DNA of 6,046 bases, taken from assembly GCA_946625225.1 (NCBI GenBank), contig CAMOTA010000155.1:1-6046 (forward strand), in the 5' to 3' direction. Numbering within the stretch: position 1 is the first letter of the stretch; each line of letters opens with the position of its first letter. The stretch comes from UBA9715 sp003452695 (GTDB taxonomy: Bacteria; Actinomycetota; Coriobacteriia; Coriobacteriales; Eggerthellaceae). The translations under genes were made by a program, and so were the position numbers. The notes under the pieces were generated by a model. That model was not told where the DNA came from and ran no database searches. It saw only the letters and a list, made by a program, of their open reading frames with translations. This document shows positions 1-5,613 of the stretch, one piece after another.

Positions 1-419
1 CGCGCGAAGCGCGTTCCATCGTCGTAGAGGACGCGCGTGTACTGCGTTACGCCGCGTTCGTCGGGAATGTCTTCGACGGCACCCGACCCGATGCCCACGC
101 GCGAGCGCGACCTGCGCGTCTCGCGTTCCATGTGGAAACCGCTCGAAGGAGCGCTGCCCCGGGCGCGTTCCACCTGGTTGGCGTACACTTCGTCCAGGTA
201 CATGTTCACGATTTCGGTCGGGTTCAGGCCGAGGAGCCTCGCATAGGCATTCACCATGTTGCGCGTGTAGCCGCGCGGCGGCATGGCGTTGAAATCGCCC
301 GCCTCGATGGCGCGGAGGATATCCGGCCGTATGCGCAGGCGCCGGGCCACGGTCGTCAGGTCGTAGCCCTTGCGCTCGCGCGCTTCTCGCAATACCTTTC
401 CCGATGTGATCTGAGCCAC
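1..419 (-). CDS. RodZ-like helix-turn-helix domain protein (3' part outside window)
   Basis: The frame starts with GTG at 419 and stays open to the window edge, giving 139 visible residues without a stop. Residues 5-70 read like the RodZ-type HTH_25 domain: SGKVLREARERKGYDL, then VARRLRIRPDILRAIEAGDF, then the family's PRGYTRNMVNAYARLLGLNP block. This xre-like fold is found in cytoskeletal RodZ and in actinobacterial proteins encoded after ftsK. The part after residue 85 is basic and low in complexity (RETRRSRSRVG) and looks like a linker. In this family a membrane segment often follows; none is visible, but the gene is cut. The start is supported by AGGAGG five bases upstream. The gene lies 16 bases after the ftsK stop, so co-transcription is likely. 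It may act at the membrane or in cell shape, or be a plain DNA-binding regulator; the visible part cannot decide. Domain call firm, role uncertain. Confidence 0.85.
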   Translation of the reverse strand, partial: MAQITSGKVLREARERKGYDLTTVARRLRIRPDILRAIEAGDFNAMPPRGYTRNMVNAYARLLGLNPTEIVNMYLDEVYANQVERARGSAPSSGFHMERETRRSRSRVGIGSGAVEDIPDERGVTQYTRVLYDDGTRFA

Positions 420-424
420 AACGC

Positions 425-430
425 CCTCCT
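425..430 (-). promoter_or_regulatory. Ribosome binding site of the HTH gene
   Basis: On the minus strand AGGAGG lies five bases before the GTG at 419. It sits in the 16-base gap after the ftsK stop codon and decides the GTG as the start. A TTG overlapping it at 421-419 is in another frame. Confidence 0.75.
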
Positions 431-435
431 CGTTG

Positions 436-2964
436 CTATTGCCCGTCGGCTTCTTCGAAAGCCTTCAGGGTTTCGAGTTCCATTGCGTCTACCAGGACCT
501 CGCGCGGCTTGCTGCCGTTGGGAGGTCCCACGACGCCCTTTTCCTCGAGCATGTCCATTATACGGCCGGCCCGCGAATAGCCAACTTTCAGCTTCCGTTG
601 GATATTCGAGGTCGACCCCAAGCCGCTGGAAACGACGATTTCTGCAGCTTCCCAGATAAGCGGGTCGTCGGAACCGCCGCTGCCCCCCGATCCATCGGGC
701 ATGGTGTCCCCGAGGCTGATCAGGTTCGTCTTCAGGATCTCGGAATGGTAGTCGGGCTCTCCCTGCGACTTTACCGCTTCGACCACGGCGGCGATTTCCT
801 CGTCGGAAGTGAAGCAGCCCTGTATGCGCAGCGGTTTCTGGTATTCGGGCTTCGACAGCAGAAGATCGCCGTTTCCGATCAGGCTCTCGGCGCCCGCCGT
901 GTCCAAGATGACGCGGCTGTCCAAACCCGAAGCCACGTTGAAGGCGATGCGGTTGGTGATGTTGGCCTTGATGAGGCCCGTCACCACGTTTGCCGAGGGG
1001 CGCTGGGTCGCGACGATTAGGTGGATGCCCGCCGCGCGCGCCAGCTGGGCTATGCGGCTGATGGAGAATTCCACTTCCTTGCCGACGTTCATCATGAGGT
1101 CGGCAAGCTCGTCGATGACGATGACGATGTAGGGCATCGTCTCTTCGATGTATTGCTGCTGGGGCAGCTCCGATTGCCTTAGCGCGCCGGACTCTATCAT
1201 GTCCTTCAGCTTGCCCGAGGTGACGAGCTCGTTGTAGGACCCGATGTTGCGCACGCCGACCTTCGAGTAGGTTTTCAGCCGCAGCTCCATTTCCGCGACG
1301 CCCCACGAAAGGGCGCTGGCCGCTTCCTTGGGTTCGGTTACCACGGGCACGTAGAGGTGCGGGATATCGGCATAGGGCGCGAATTCCACGCGCTTCGGGT
1401 CAATCATGATGAACCGAACCTCGGCGGGCGTGGCGCGCATGAGCATGGACATGATCATCGCGTTTATGCCGACGGACTTGCCCGAGCCGGTCGTGCCGCC
1501 GATGAGCAGATGGGGCATCTTCGCAAGGTCGCAGATAATCGCGTTCCCTTCCACGTCCTTGCCGATGGCCATCTCCAACGGCCCGCCCTTCACTTCCTTC
1601 AGGACATCGCCGAGCAGGACGTTTTCGCGCGTGGCGTTGGGAACCTCGATGCCGACGAAATGCGTGCCGGGTATGGGCGCGAAGATGCGCACGCCCGGTG
1701 CGGCCAGGGCAAGGGCGATGTCGTCGTTCAGCGCGATAAGGCGGCTTACGCGCACGCCGGGCGGCAAGTCCACCTCGAACAGCGTGACCGTCGGGCCGGC
1801 AATCCAATCGACCACCGTGGCCATGATGCCGAAGTCCTCCATGGTCTGCTGCAGGCTGGCGGCCGTCTCGGCAAGCTCGCTTTCGGCCGCTTTCGTGCGC
1901 TTGCGCTCCTTGCTGGTCTTCAGGAGCGCTGGCTTGGGAAGCTCGAAGGACTCGTCGGCCTTCACGGCGCGCACGGTATCGGGCTCGCTCGAGGCGGTTT
2001 CGAAGGCGACCGTGGGCGCAGAGGCGACGGCTGAGTCGGCGTCCTTTTCCGCCCTGCCCTTCCCGAGCTTTCGCGTAAGCGTGTGCGCGGTTTCGCGGTC
2101 GTCGGCCGTTGAGCGACGGCGCGAGCGGCTTTCGGAAAGCCGGAGCGTGTTCGCCGGGGCGCCCGATTCCTCTTGGCCGAGCAGCTGGGTGCGTGCGGTG
2201 GAATCCACCGGACGCGAGGGACGCTGCCTGCGAGCCTGTTCGATCGGCACGAAGGGCTCGTCGGGCGCGACGGAAAGCTCTTCCTCTTCGCGCGCAAGTG
2301 CCTCGGCGCGTTTGGCCATGACCACTTCGACAAGGCCCCGCAGCGAAAATCCTATGATGGCGAGGCCGGCGGCGAAAACGCCCGCGAACACGACCACGGA
2401 CACCGGCAATCCCAAAAGCGCGAGGCAGGCATAGGCGGGTCCCGCTCCGACGAAACCGCCACGGCTGATAAGCTGCGATTCCGCGAACAGCTCGCCGGTT
2501 ACGCCGCTTGCCCCGACTGCCCCCGGCGTGAACAGCGCCACGAGCACCAGCAGCGCCACGAACATCACGCCCAAGCCGATGATGACGCGCGAAGGAACGC
2601 GCTCGGATTCGAACTGCATGACGAAGGTTCCCGCCACGATGACGAGCATGATCGGCAGTATGTAGGCGCCGATGCCGAAGACCATGCGGAGCCAATGGGA
2701 CAGGAAGCTCGTGACGACCGCGTTCGTCGGCCATGCCACGATGAGCACGAGGGCCAGCGCCGCTACCGCGCACAGTATGCCGACGAGGTTGCGATGGGTG
2801 CTCTCGTCTATGATGGGCTGAGGCGCCGCCTGCTCGGGCGCGCGCTGGCGCGTCTGTCGTTTGCCACTCTTTTCAGCCGGAGAAGCCGCCCGCTTGCGCT
2901 GCGACGATTGCCGCGACGTCGTGCTTCGGCCCCCCGCAGAGCGCGATGTAGTGGATTTGGCCAC
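436..2964 (-). CDS. ftsK: DNA translocase FtsK/SpoIIIE family
   Basis: This is the membrane-anchored, hexameric ATP-driven DNA pump that clears and resolves the chromosome terminus at the division septum. With the GTG start it has 842 residues, normal for the family. Residues 1-55 are basic and Ser/Arg-rich. Membrane segments lie at about 59-79, 94-116 and 127-146, with one or two more between 174 and 208. A charged, low-complexity linker fills about 215-360. The motor follows: alpha/beta domain from about 370, Walker A GTTGSGKS at 490-497, Walker B IVIVIDE ending in D618-E619, then LARAAGIHLIVATQRPS near 641-657. The C-terminal winged-helix gamma domain, which reads the polar DNA guide sequence, covers about 768-825 (SRAGRIMDMLEEKGVVGP), after a Gly/Ser hinge (GSGGSGGSDD). 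GTG at 2964 is preferred over TTG at 2967 because the Shine-Dalgarno lies five bases from GTG and only two from TTG. All motor motifs are intact. Confidence 0.97.
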   Translation of the reverse strand: MAKSTTSRSAGGRSTTSRQSSQRKRAASPAEKSGKRQTRQRAPEQAAPQPIIDESTHRNLVGILCAVAALALVLIVAWPTNAVVTSFLSHWLRMVFGIGAYILPIMLVIVAGTFVMQFESERVPSRVIIGLGVMFVALLVLVALFTPGAVGASGVTGELFAESQLISRGGFVGAGPAYACLALLGLPVSVVVFAGVFAAGLAIIGFSLRGLVEVVMAKRAEALAREEEELSVAPDEPFVPIEQARRQRPSRPVDSTARTQLLGQEESGAPANTLRLSESRSRRRSTADDRETAHTLTRKLGKGRAEKDADSAVASAPTVAFETASSEPDTVRAVKADESFELPKPALLKTSKERKRTKAAESELAETAASLQQTMEDFGIMATVVDWIAGPTVTLFEVDLPPGVRVSRLIALNDDIALALAAPGVRIFAPIPGTHFVGIEVPNATRENVLLGDVLKEVKGGPLEMAIGKDVEGNAIICDLAKMPHLLIGGTTGSGKSVGINAMIMSMLMRATPAEVRFIMIDPKRVEFAPYADIPHLYVPVVTEPKEAASALSWGVAEMELRLKTYSKVGVRNIGSYNELVTSGKLKDMIESGALRQSELPQQQYIEETMPYIVIVIDELADLMMNVGKEVEFSISRIAQLARAAGIHLIVATQRPSANVVTGLIKANITNRIAFNVASGLDSRVILDTAGAESLIGNGDLLLSKPEYQKPLRIQGCFTSDEEIAAVVEAVKSQGEPDYHSEILKTNLISLGDTMPDGSGGSGGSDDPLIWEAAEIVVSSGLGSTSNIQRKLKVGYSRAGRIMDMLEEKGVVGPPNGSKPREVLVDAMELETLKAFEEADGQ

Positions 2965-2969
2965 CAAGG

Positions 2970-2977
2970 CCTCCTTT
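2970..2977 (-). promoter_or_regulatory. Ribosome binding site of ftsK
   Basis: AAAGGAGG on the minus strand is a near-perfect match to the 16S rRNA 3' end. It leaves two bases to the TTG at 2967 and five to the adjoining in-frame GTG at 2964, which favours GTG. Confidence 0.75.
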
Positions 2978-3006
2978 GTGCTGCGATTAATCTACGTTTT
3001 GCAGAT

Positions 3007-3035
3007 AGTATACAAGATTCATCAAGTTCGGCGAA
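3007..3035 (-). promoter_or_regulatory. Putative sigma-70-type promoter of ftsK
   Basis: On the minus strand TATACT (3012-3007) matches the -10 consensus at five of six positions. A 17-base spacer separates it from TTCGCC (3035-3030), a weak -35 with three of six matches. Transcription would begin near 3000, giving a leader of about 35 bases before ftsK. This means ftsK need not depend on readthrough from rnj across the long spacer. Prediction from sequence only. Confidence 0.4.
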
Positions 3036-3166
3036 TACCACAAACGCACTCTTCACGTTTGCGCGAAGTAGCTGTTCGCATTCCCTTTCTATCCCGTCCG
3101 CCCAGGTCGGCGGCTGGGTGCTAGGCCTACGGCTGCGCGCGTTTTTTAATTTATTTTGTTTGTAGC

Positions 3167-3184
3167 TGCGCAAGCGGTTGCGCA
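3167..3184. other. Short perfect hairpin beside a T-rich tract
   Basis: TGCGCAA, a GCGG loop and TTGCGCA make a perfect 7-bp stem. On the plus strand a T-rich tract (TTTTTTAATTTATTTTG, from 3142) precedes rather than follows it. On the minus strand the stem is followed by A-rich sequence. Neither orientation gives an intrinsic terminator. It may be a binding site or chance. Confidence 0.3.
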
Positions 3185-3222
3185 CCCGGCCGTTGACCTG
3201 GGCTTCATGGGAGTATCTGAGC

Positions 3223-3443
3223 GTGTCATGGGGACGTTTCTCTTGGCACAGCGTGCGCCGTCGTGTGTCAGGGGGACGTTTCTCTTGGCACCCCCGTGCC
3301 AAGGGGACGTGCGTCAAGGGTACTTTTCGCTTGGCACAGCATACGTGTCGAGGGGGCATTTCTCTTGGCACAGTGTGCGCCGTCGTTAAGAGAACCACTT
3401 TGATGCGCCTGCATGCATGTCGAGAGAAACGTCCCCATGACAC
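3223..3443. repeat. REP/BIME-like repeat cluster bounded by a 21-bp perfect inverted repeat
   Basis: Four direct units resemble GTGTCA-GGGGACGTTTCTCTTGGCACA: 3223-3250, 3265-3291, 3313-3338 (diverged: GGGTACTTTTCG) and 3345-3372 (GGGGGCATTTCTC). A partial unit, GTGCCAAGGGGACGT, lies at 3296-3310. A reverse copy at 3423-3443 matches 3223-3243 at all 21 positions. Each full unit can fold, because its GTGTCA start pairs with its TGGCAC end using a G-T wobble, leaving a loop around GGGACGTTTCT. Units 1 and 4 share the same trailing spacer (GYGTGCGCCGTCG at 3251 and 3373). Short, foldable, non-coding, clustered in alternating orientation: these are the marks of REP elements, often mobilised in trans by Y1 (RAYT) transposases. 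No transposase is in the window. A MITE is the alternative. Confidence 0.75.
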
Positions 3444-3476
3444 ACACTCTCGGCTCTATTTCGCAGGCTGCAGGAG

Positions 3477-3567
3477 CATCCGCCCCCAAGCCCCGAGAGC
3501 AAACGCACTTCGCGCGCATCGTGACGCGCTGCTAGCGCCATCCGCCCCCAAGCCCCGAGGGCAAACG
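3477..3567. repeat. Two copies of a 29-nt direct repeat
   Basis: The repeat begins CATCCGCCCCCAAGCCCC and ends GCAAACG. Copies at 3477-3505 and 3539-3567 differ at one position (A at 3498, G at 3560), and their starts are 62 nt apart. The 33-nt spacer ACTTCGCGCG...GCTAGCGC contains a small GCGCT/AGCGC stem. Two copies are too few and too uneven for a CRISPR array. It looks like a local duplication or another dispersed repeat. Confidence 0.75.
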
Positions 3568-3582
3568 GCCTAACAAGCCCCT

Positions 3583-3797
3583 ATTATGCCCCTCCCGCGG
3601 CGGGCGCACATGCTGGCGAAGGGTTTTCGCAGGTCGGGGCATCAGCGGGCTGGTGTTTCGAACGGCGGGGGCATAATAGGGCCCCATTATGCCCCGCCGC
3701 ACGCTGGGCGCGGAGACCGGGCGCCGTGAGCCCAGGCCGCGCGGCCGTGGGCCCGACAGGCTACCTAGCGAAAGGCATAATAGCGACCTGTTATGCC
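3583..3797. repeat. Family of GGCATAAT / ATTATGCC palindromes
   Basis: ATTATGCC occurs at 3583-3590 and 3686-3693, GGCATAAT at 3670-3677 and 3774-3781, and the variant GTTATGCC at 3790-3797. The pair at 3663-3699 forms a hairpin of about 16 base pairs with two one-base bulges (CGGCGGGG outer stem, CATAAT inner stem, GCC loop). The pair at 3774-3797 forms a 10-bp stem with one G-T pair and a CGAC loop. The copy at 3583 has a weaker partner, GGGGCAT at 3636-3642. Repeated compensating palindromes with shared GC-flanked cores point to a REP-like element. The 3774-3797 hairpin is followed by TTTCG on the minus strand and might slow rnj transcription, but the T-run is poor. Confidence 0.65.
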
Positions 3798-3885
3798 CCG
3801 CCCAGCGAACGCGGCAATCGTGCGCGTCCCCGACGGCGAAGGCGGTTACGAGCGCGGGTGCACCATCGTGGGCGTGCGCTTCGTG

Positions 3886-3914
3886 TGAATACCGGTGCCT
3901 GGCACCTGTATTCA
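3886..3914. repeat. Near-perfect palindrome just past the rnj stop
   Basis: Arms of 14 bases (TGAATACCGGTGCC and GGCACCTGTATTCA) are separated by a single T and have one mismatch. The core GGTGCCTGGCACC resembles REP-type hairpins. The right arm's GGCACCTG (3901-3908) can instead pair with CAGGTGCC (3936-3943), which touches the rnj stop codon, so two exclusive folds exist. No T-tract follows on the minus strand, so it is not a standard intrinsic terminator, though it could protect or define the rnj mRNA end. Confidence 0.6.
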
Positions 3915-3942
3915 GATTGCCCGCTTCCACATGCTCAGGTGC

Positions 3943-5613
3943 CTACAGCTCGAGGATGGTCGCAACGGCCATGGGACGCTGTTTTGTTCGCTCCCAGAGC
4001 AGGTTCAGGAGCGTGTCGCGTGCTATCTTTTTCAATTCAACGGGCGTGGCTCCCTTTGCCACGTGGCGTTTCAAGGCGTTTTCGACCGCCTCTTGCGCCT
4101 CCATGGCCACGTAGGGGTCGTCCCCACCGGTTATGCCGTGCATTTCCAGGGCAACCGGCGCGCGCAGTTGGCGGTCGGAAAAGGAAATCGCAGCGCTTAC
4201 CGCGGCGAAACCCTGGGCCCCGAGCGTTACGCGCTCGTCCAGCACGTCTTGCGAAGTGTCGCCGACGGATAGGCCGTCCACGTACACCACGCCGCTCTGC
4301 ACGGGGTCGCCATGGCGCACGCCTTCGGAATCAAGCACGAGGCTTTCGCCGTTTTCGCAGATGAAGATGTTCTCCTTCGCAACACCCGTGTCCTCGGCCA
4401 GATGCGCATGGGCGCGCAGGTGCGTGGCCTCGCCGTGAACGGGCATGAAGGCGCGGGGTCCGACGATGGAAAGCACGAGCTTCAGCTCTTCTGCCCCCGC
4501 ATGGCCCGACACATGCACCATGGCGCGCGACTTGTCGTACACGTCTGCGCCGATTTTCGAGAGCATGTTCACCACGCGCGTGACCGCCTTCTCGTTTCCG
4601 GGAACCGGCGTGGCGGATATGATGACGGTATCCCCCTCGTCTATTTCGATGGTGCGGTGCAAGCCGCCGGCGATGCGCGACAACGCGGAAAGCGGCTCGC
4701 CCTGCGAACCCGTGCACATGACGACGATCTTCTCGGGCGGGACGCCCGAAAGCTCGTAGGCGTCCACGAGATCGCGGTCGTCGATGTGCAGATAGCCCAG
4801 CTTGCGCGCGATATCGGTGTTCTGGATCATGGAACGGCCCGTGACCACCACCTTGCGCCCGCAGGCCACGGCGGCATCGCAGATCTGCTGCATGCGATGT
4901 ATGTGGCTTGCGAAGGACGCGATGATAACGCGCCCCTTGGCTTGCGAGATAATCTTGTGCAAGTTCTTGCCCACTTCGCGCTCGGAAGGCGTGAAGCTGG
5001 CTTTCGTGGCGTTCGTCGAGTCCGACAGCATGAGGTCCACGCCCATGGCCCCGAAACGCGCGAGCGCTCCGAAATCGGTGGTCACGCCATCGATGGGCGT
5101 CTGGTCCAGCTTGAAGTCGCCCGTATGCAGCACGTTGCCGGCGGGGCTTGTGAAGAACACTCCCACCGACCCGGGGATGGAATGGTTGACGGCGAAGAAT
5201 TCCGCCTCGAAGCAGCCGAGCTTAATCTTATCGCCCGGCTTTATTTCTATGAGCTGCGCGTTCTTTATGCGATGTTCGGCGAACTTGCCCTCTATCAGGC
5301 CGAGGGTCATCTTCGTTCCGTAGATGGGCACGGGTTTGTCCAGGTCCTTGTATAAATAGGGCAAGCTGCCCGTATGGTCCTCGTGCCCGTGCGTGATGAC
5401 GATGCCGCGCAGCTTGTGGGCCTGTTCCAGCACATAGGTGTAGTCACCGTTGGAAAGAACAGACCATACACCATCCGCAAGCTTTGTTGCTTTGAAGTCC
5501 GGTTCGCTTTCCGGCTGGATATTACCTTCGAAATCTTCAATCAGATCAGTGAGGGATGAAAGATCGAGCGGTCCCATTCCCTTTCTCCATTTCAGTGTTC
5601 CCACGGTTGTCAT
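3943..5613 (-). CDS. rnj: Ribonuclease J with a foreign, apparently fused N-terminus
   Basis: From about residue 57 this is RNase J, a metallo-beta-lactamase/beta-CASP nuclease that matures and degrades RNA (5' exonuclease and endonuclease). Visible motifs are HGHEDH at 75-80, VNHS with H144, HTGDFKLDQTP with D166, SDSTNA at 197-202, SFASHIHRMQQ at 233-243, TGSQGEP at 301-307, HVSGHAGAEEL at 367-377, and PVHGEATHL with H393. A C-terminal domain runs from about 450 to 556. Residues 1-56 do not fit: the usual early GGLGEIGKN and DAG..FP-type motifs are absent, and that DNA is low-GC with different codons (for example AGA at residue 10). The RNase J match resumes at DYTYVLEQAHKLRG (57-70). The total length of 556 is nevertheless normal. 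The first strands of the beta-lactamase fold are missing, so activity is doubtful if the sequence is real. The ATG at 5613 overlaps the upstream stop and has GGAGG one base away. The true host gene probably began further out in sequence not present here. Family certain; the 5' end is suspect. Confidence 0.9.
   Translation of the reverse strand: MTTVGTLKWRKGMGPLDLSSLTDLIEDFEGNIQPESEPDFKATKLADGVWSVLSNGDYTYVLEQAHKLRGIVITHGHEDHTGSLPYLYKDLDKPVPIYGTKMTLGLIEGKFAEHRIKNAQLIEIKPGDKIKLGCFEAEFFAVNHSIPGSVGVFFTSPAGNVLHTGDFKLDQTPIDGVTTDFGALARFGAMGVDLMLSDSTNATKASFTPSEREVGKNLHKIISQAKGRVIIASFASHIHRMQQICDAAVACGRKVVVTGRSMIQNTDIARKLGYLHIDDRDLVDAYELSGVPPEKIVVMCTGSQGEPLSALSRIAGGLHRTIEIDEGDTVIISATPVPGNEKAVTRVVNMLSKIGADVYDKSRAMVHVSGHAGAEELKLVLSIVGPRAFMPVHGEATHLRAHAHLAEDTGVAKENIFICENGESLVLDSEGVRHGDPVQSGVVYVDGLSVGDTSQDVLDERVTLGAQGFAAVSAAISFSDRQLRAPVALEMHGITGGDDPYVAMEAQEAVENALKRHVAKGATPVELKKIARDTLLNLLWERTKQRPMAVATILEL
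5419..5450. other. Probable junction between GC-rich host DNA and low-GC DNA
   Basis: Below about 5440 the sequence is GC-rich and reads as RNase J. Above about 5450 it is near 47% GC and no longer matches RNase J. The bases encoding DYTYVLEQ (5445-5422) lie at the switch and could be the shared stretch that allowed a join. No inverted repeat, integrase or tRNA marks the point. A contig chimera is the simplest reading; a genuine recombination is possible. Confidence 0.6.

Larger units (their letters stand above)
2968..3942. other. 975-bp intergenic spacer between rnj and ftsK, rich in repeats
   Basis: I find no believable protein gene here. The frames crossing it have no suitable ribosome binding site, run through repeats, or are antisense tails of neighbouring genes. 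I recognise no tRNA or rRNA. From low to high coordinates it holds the ftsK leader and promoter (2968-3035), an unremarkable stretch (3036-3137), a T-rich tract (3141-3160) beside a 7-bp hairpin, the GGGGACGTTTCTC repeat cluster (3223-3443), a 29-nt direct repeat (3477-3567), GGCATAAT palindromes (3583-3797), and a palindrome beside the rnj stop (3886-3914). No classic terminator with a T-tract was found after rnj. Confidence 0.7.

Noticed and set aside
356..1306. Long antisense or out-of-frame reading frames inside ftsK, including 1400-2773 and 1406-2434
   Set aside because: These are shadows of ftsK caused by high GC at third positions. Their translations are Arg/His/Gly/Ala-rich without motifs, while the ftsK frame shows complete domains.
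2965..2967. TTG as the start codon of ftsK
   Set aside because: It would sit two bases from AAAGGAGG; the neighbouring GTG at 2964 has better spacing and is a commoner start. The difference is one residue.
3036..3137. tRNA-like or small RNA gene between the ftsK promoter and the T-rich tract
   Set aside because: A few 5-bp stems exist (for example GCGAA/TTCGC near 3062-3079 and CCCAG/CTGGG near 3102-3119), but there is no T-loop GTTCRA in context and no cloverleaf.
3121..3184. Intrinsic terminator at the T-rich tract
   Set aside because: The GC stem at 3167-3184 lies on the wrong side of the T-tract for the plus strand, and on the minus strand it is followed by A-rich sequence. The bases before the tract do not form a solid stem.
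2808..3443. Minus-strand open frame of 211 residues across the spacer and the ftsK start
   Set aside because: It overlaps ftsK in another frame, is rich in Arg and Cys as expected of GC-rich shadow frames, and its first third is the repeat cluster itself. It has no clear ribosome binding site.
3477..3567. Possible CRISPR array
   Set aside because: Only two repeats, no further copy at the expected spacing, and no cas genes in the window.
3532..3930. Minus-strand open frame of 132 residues in the spacer
   Set aside because: It is made of palindromes and GC-rich sequence, has a proline/arginine/glycine-rich composition with no domain, and no Shine-Dalgarno was seen.
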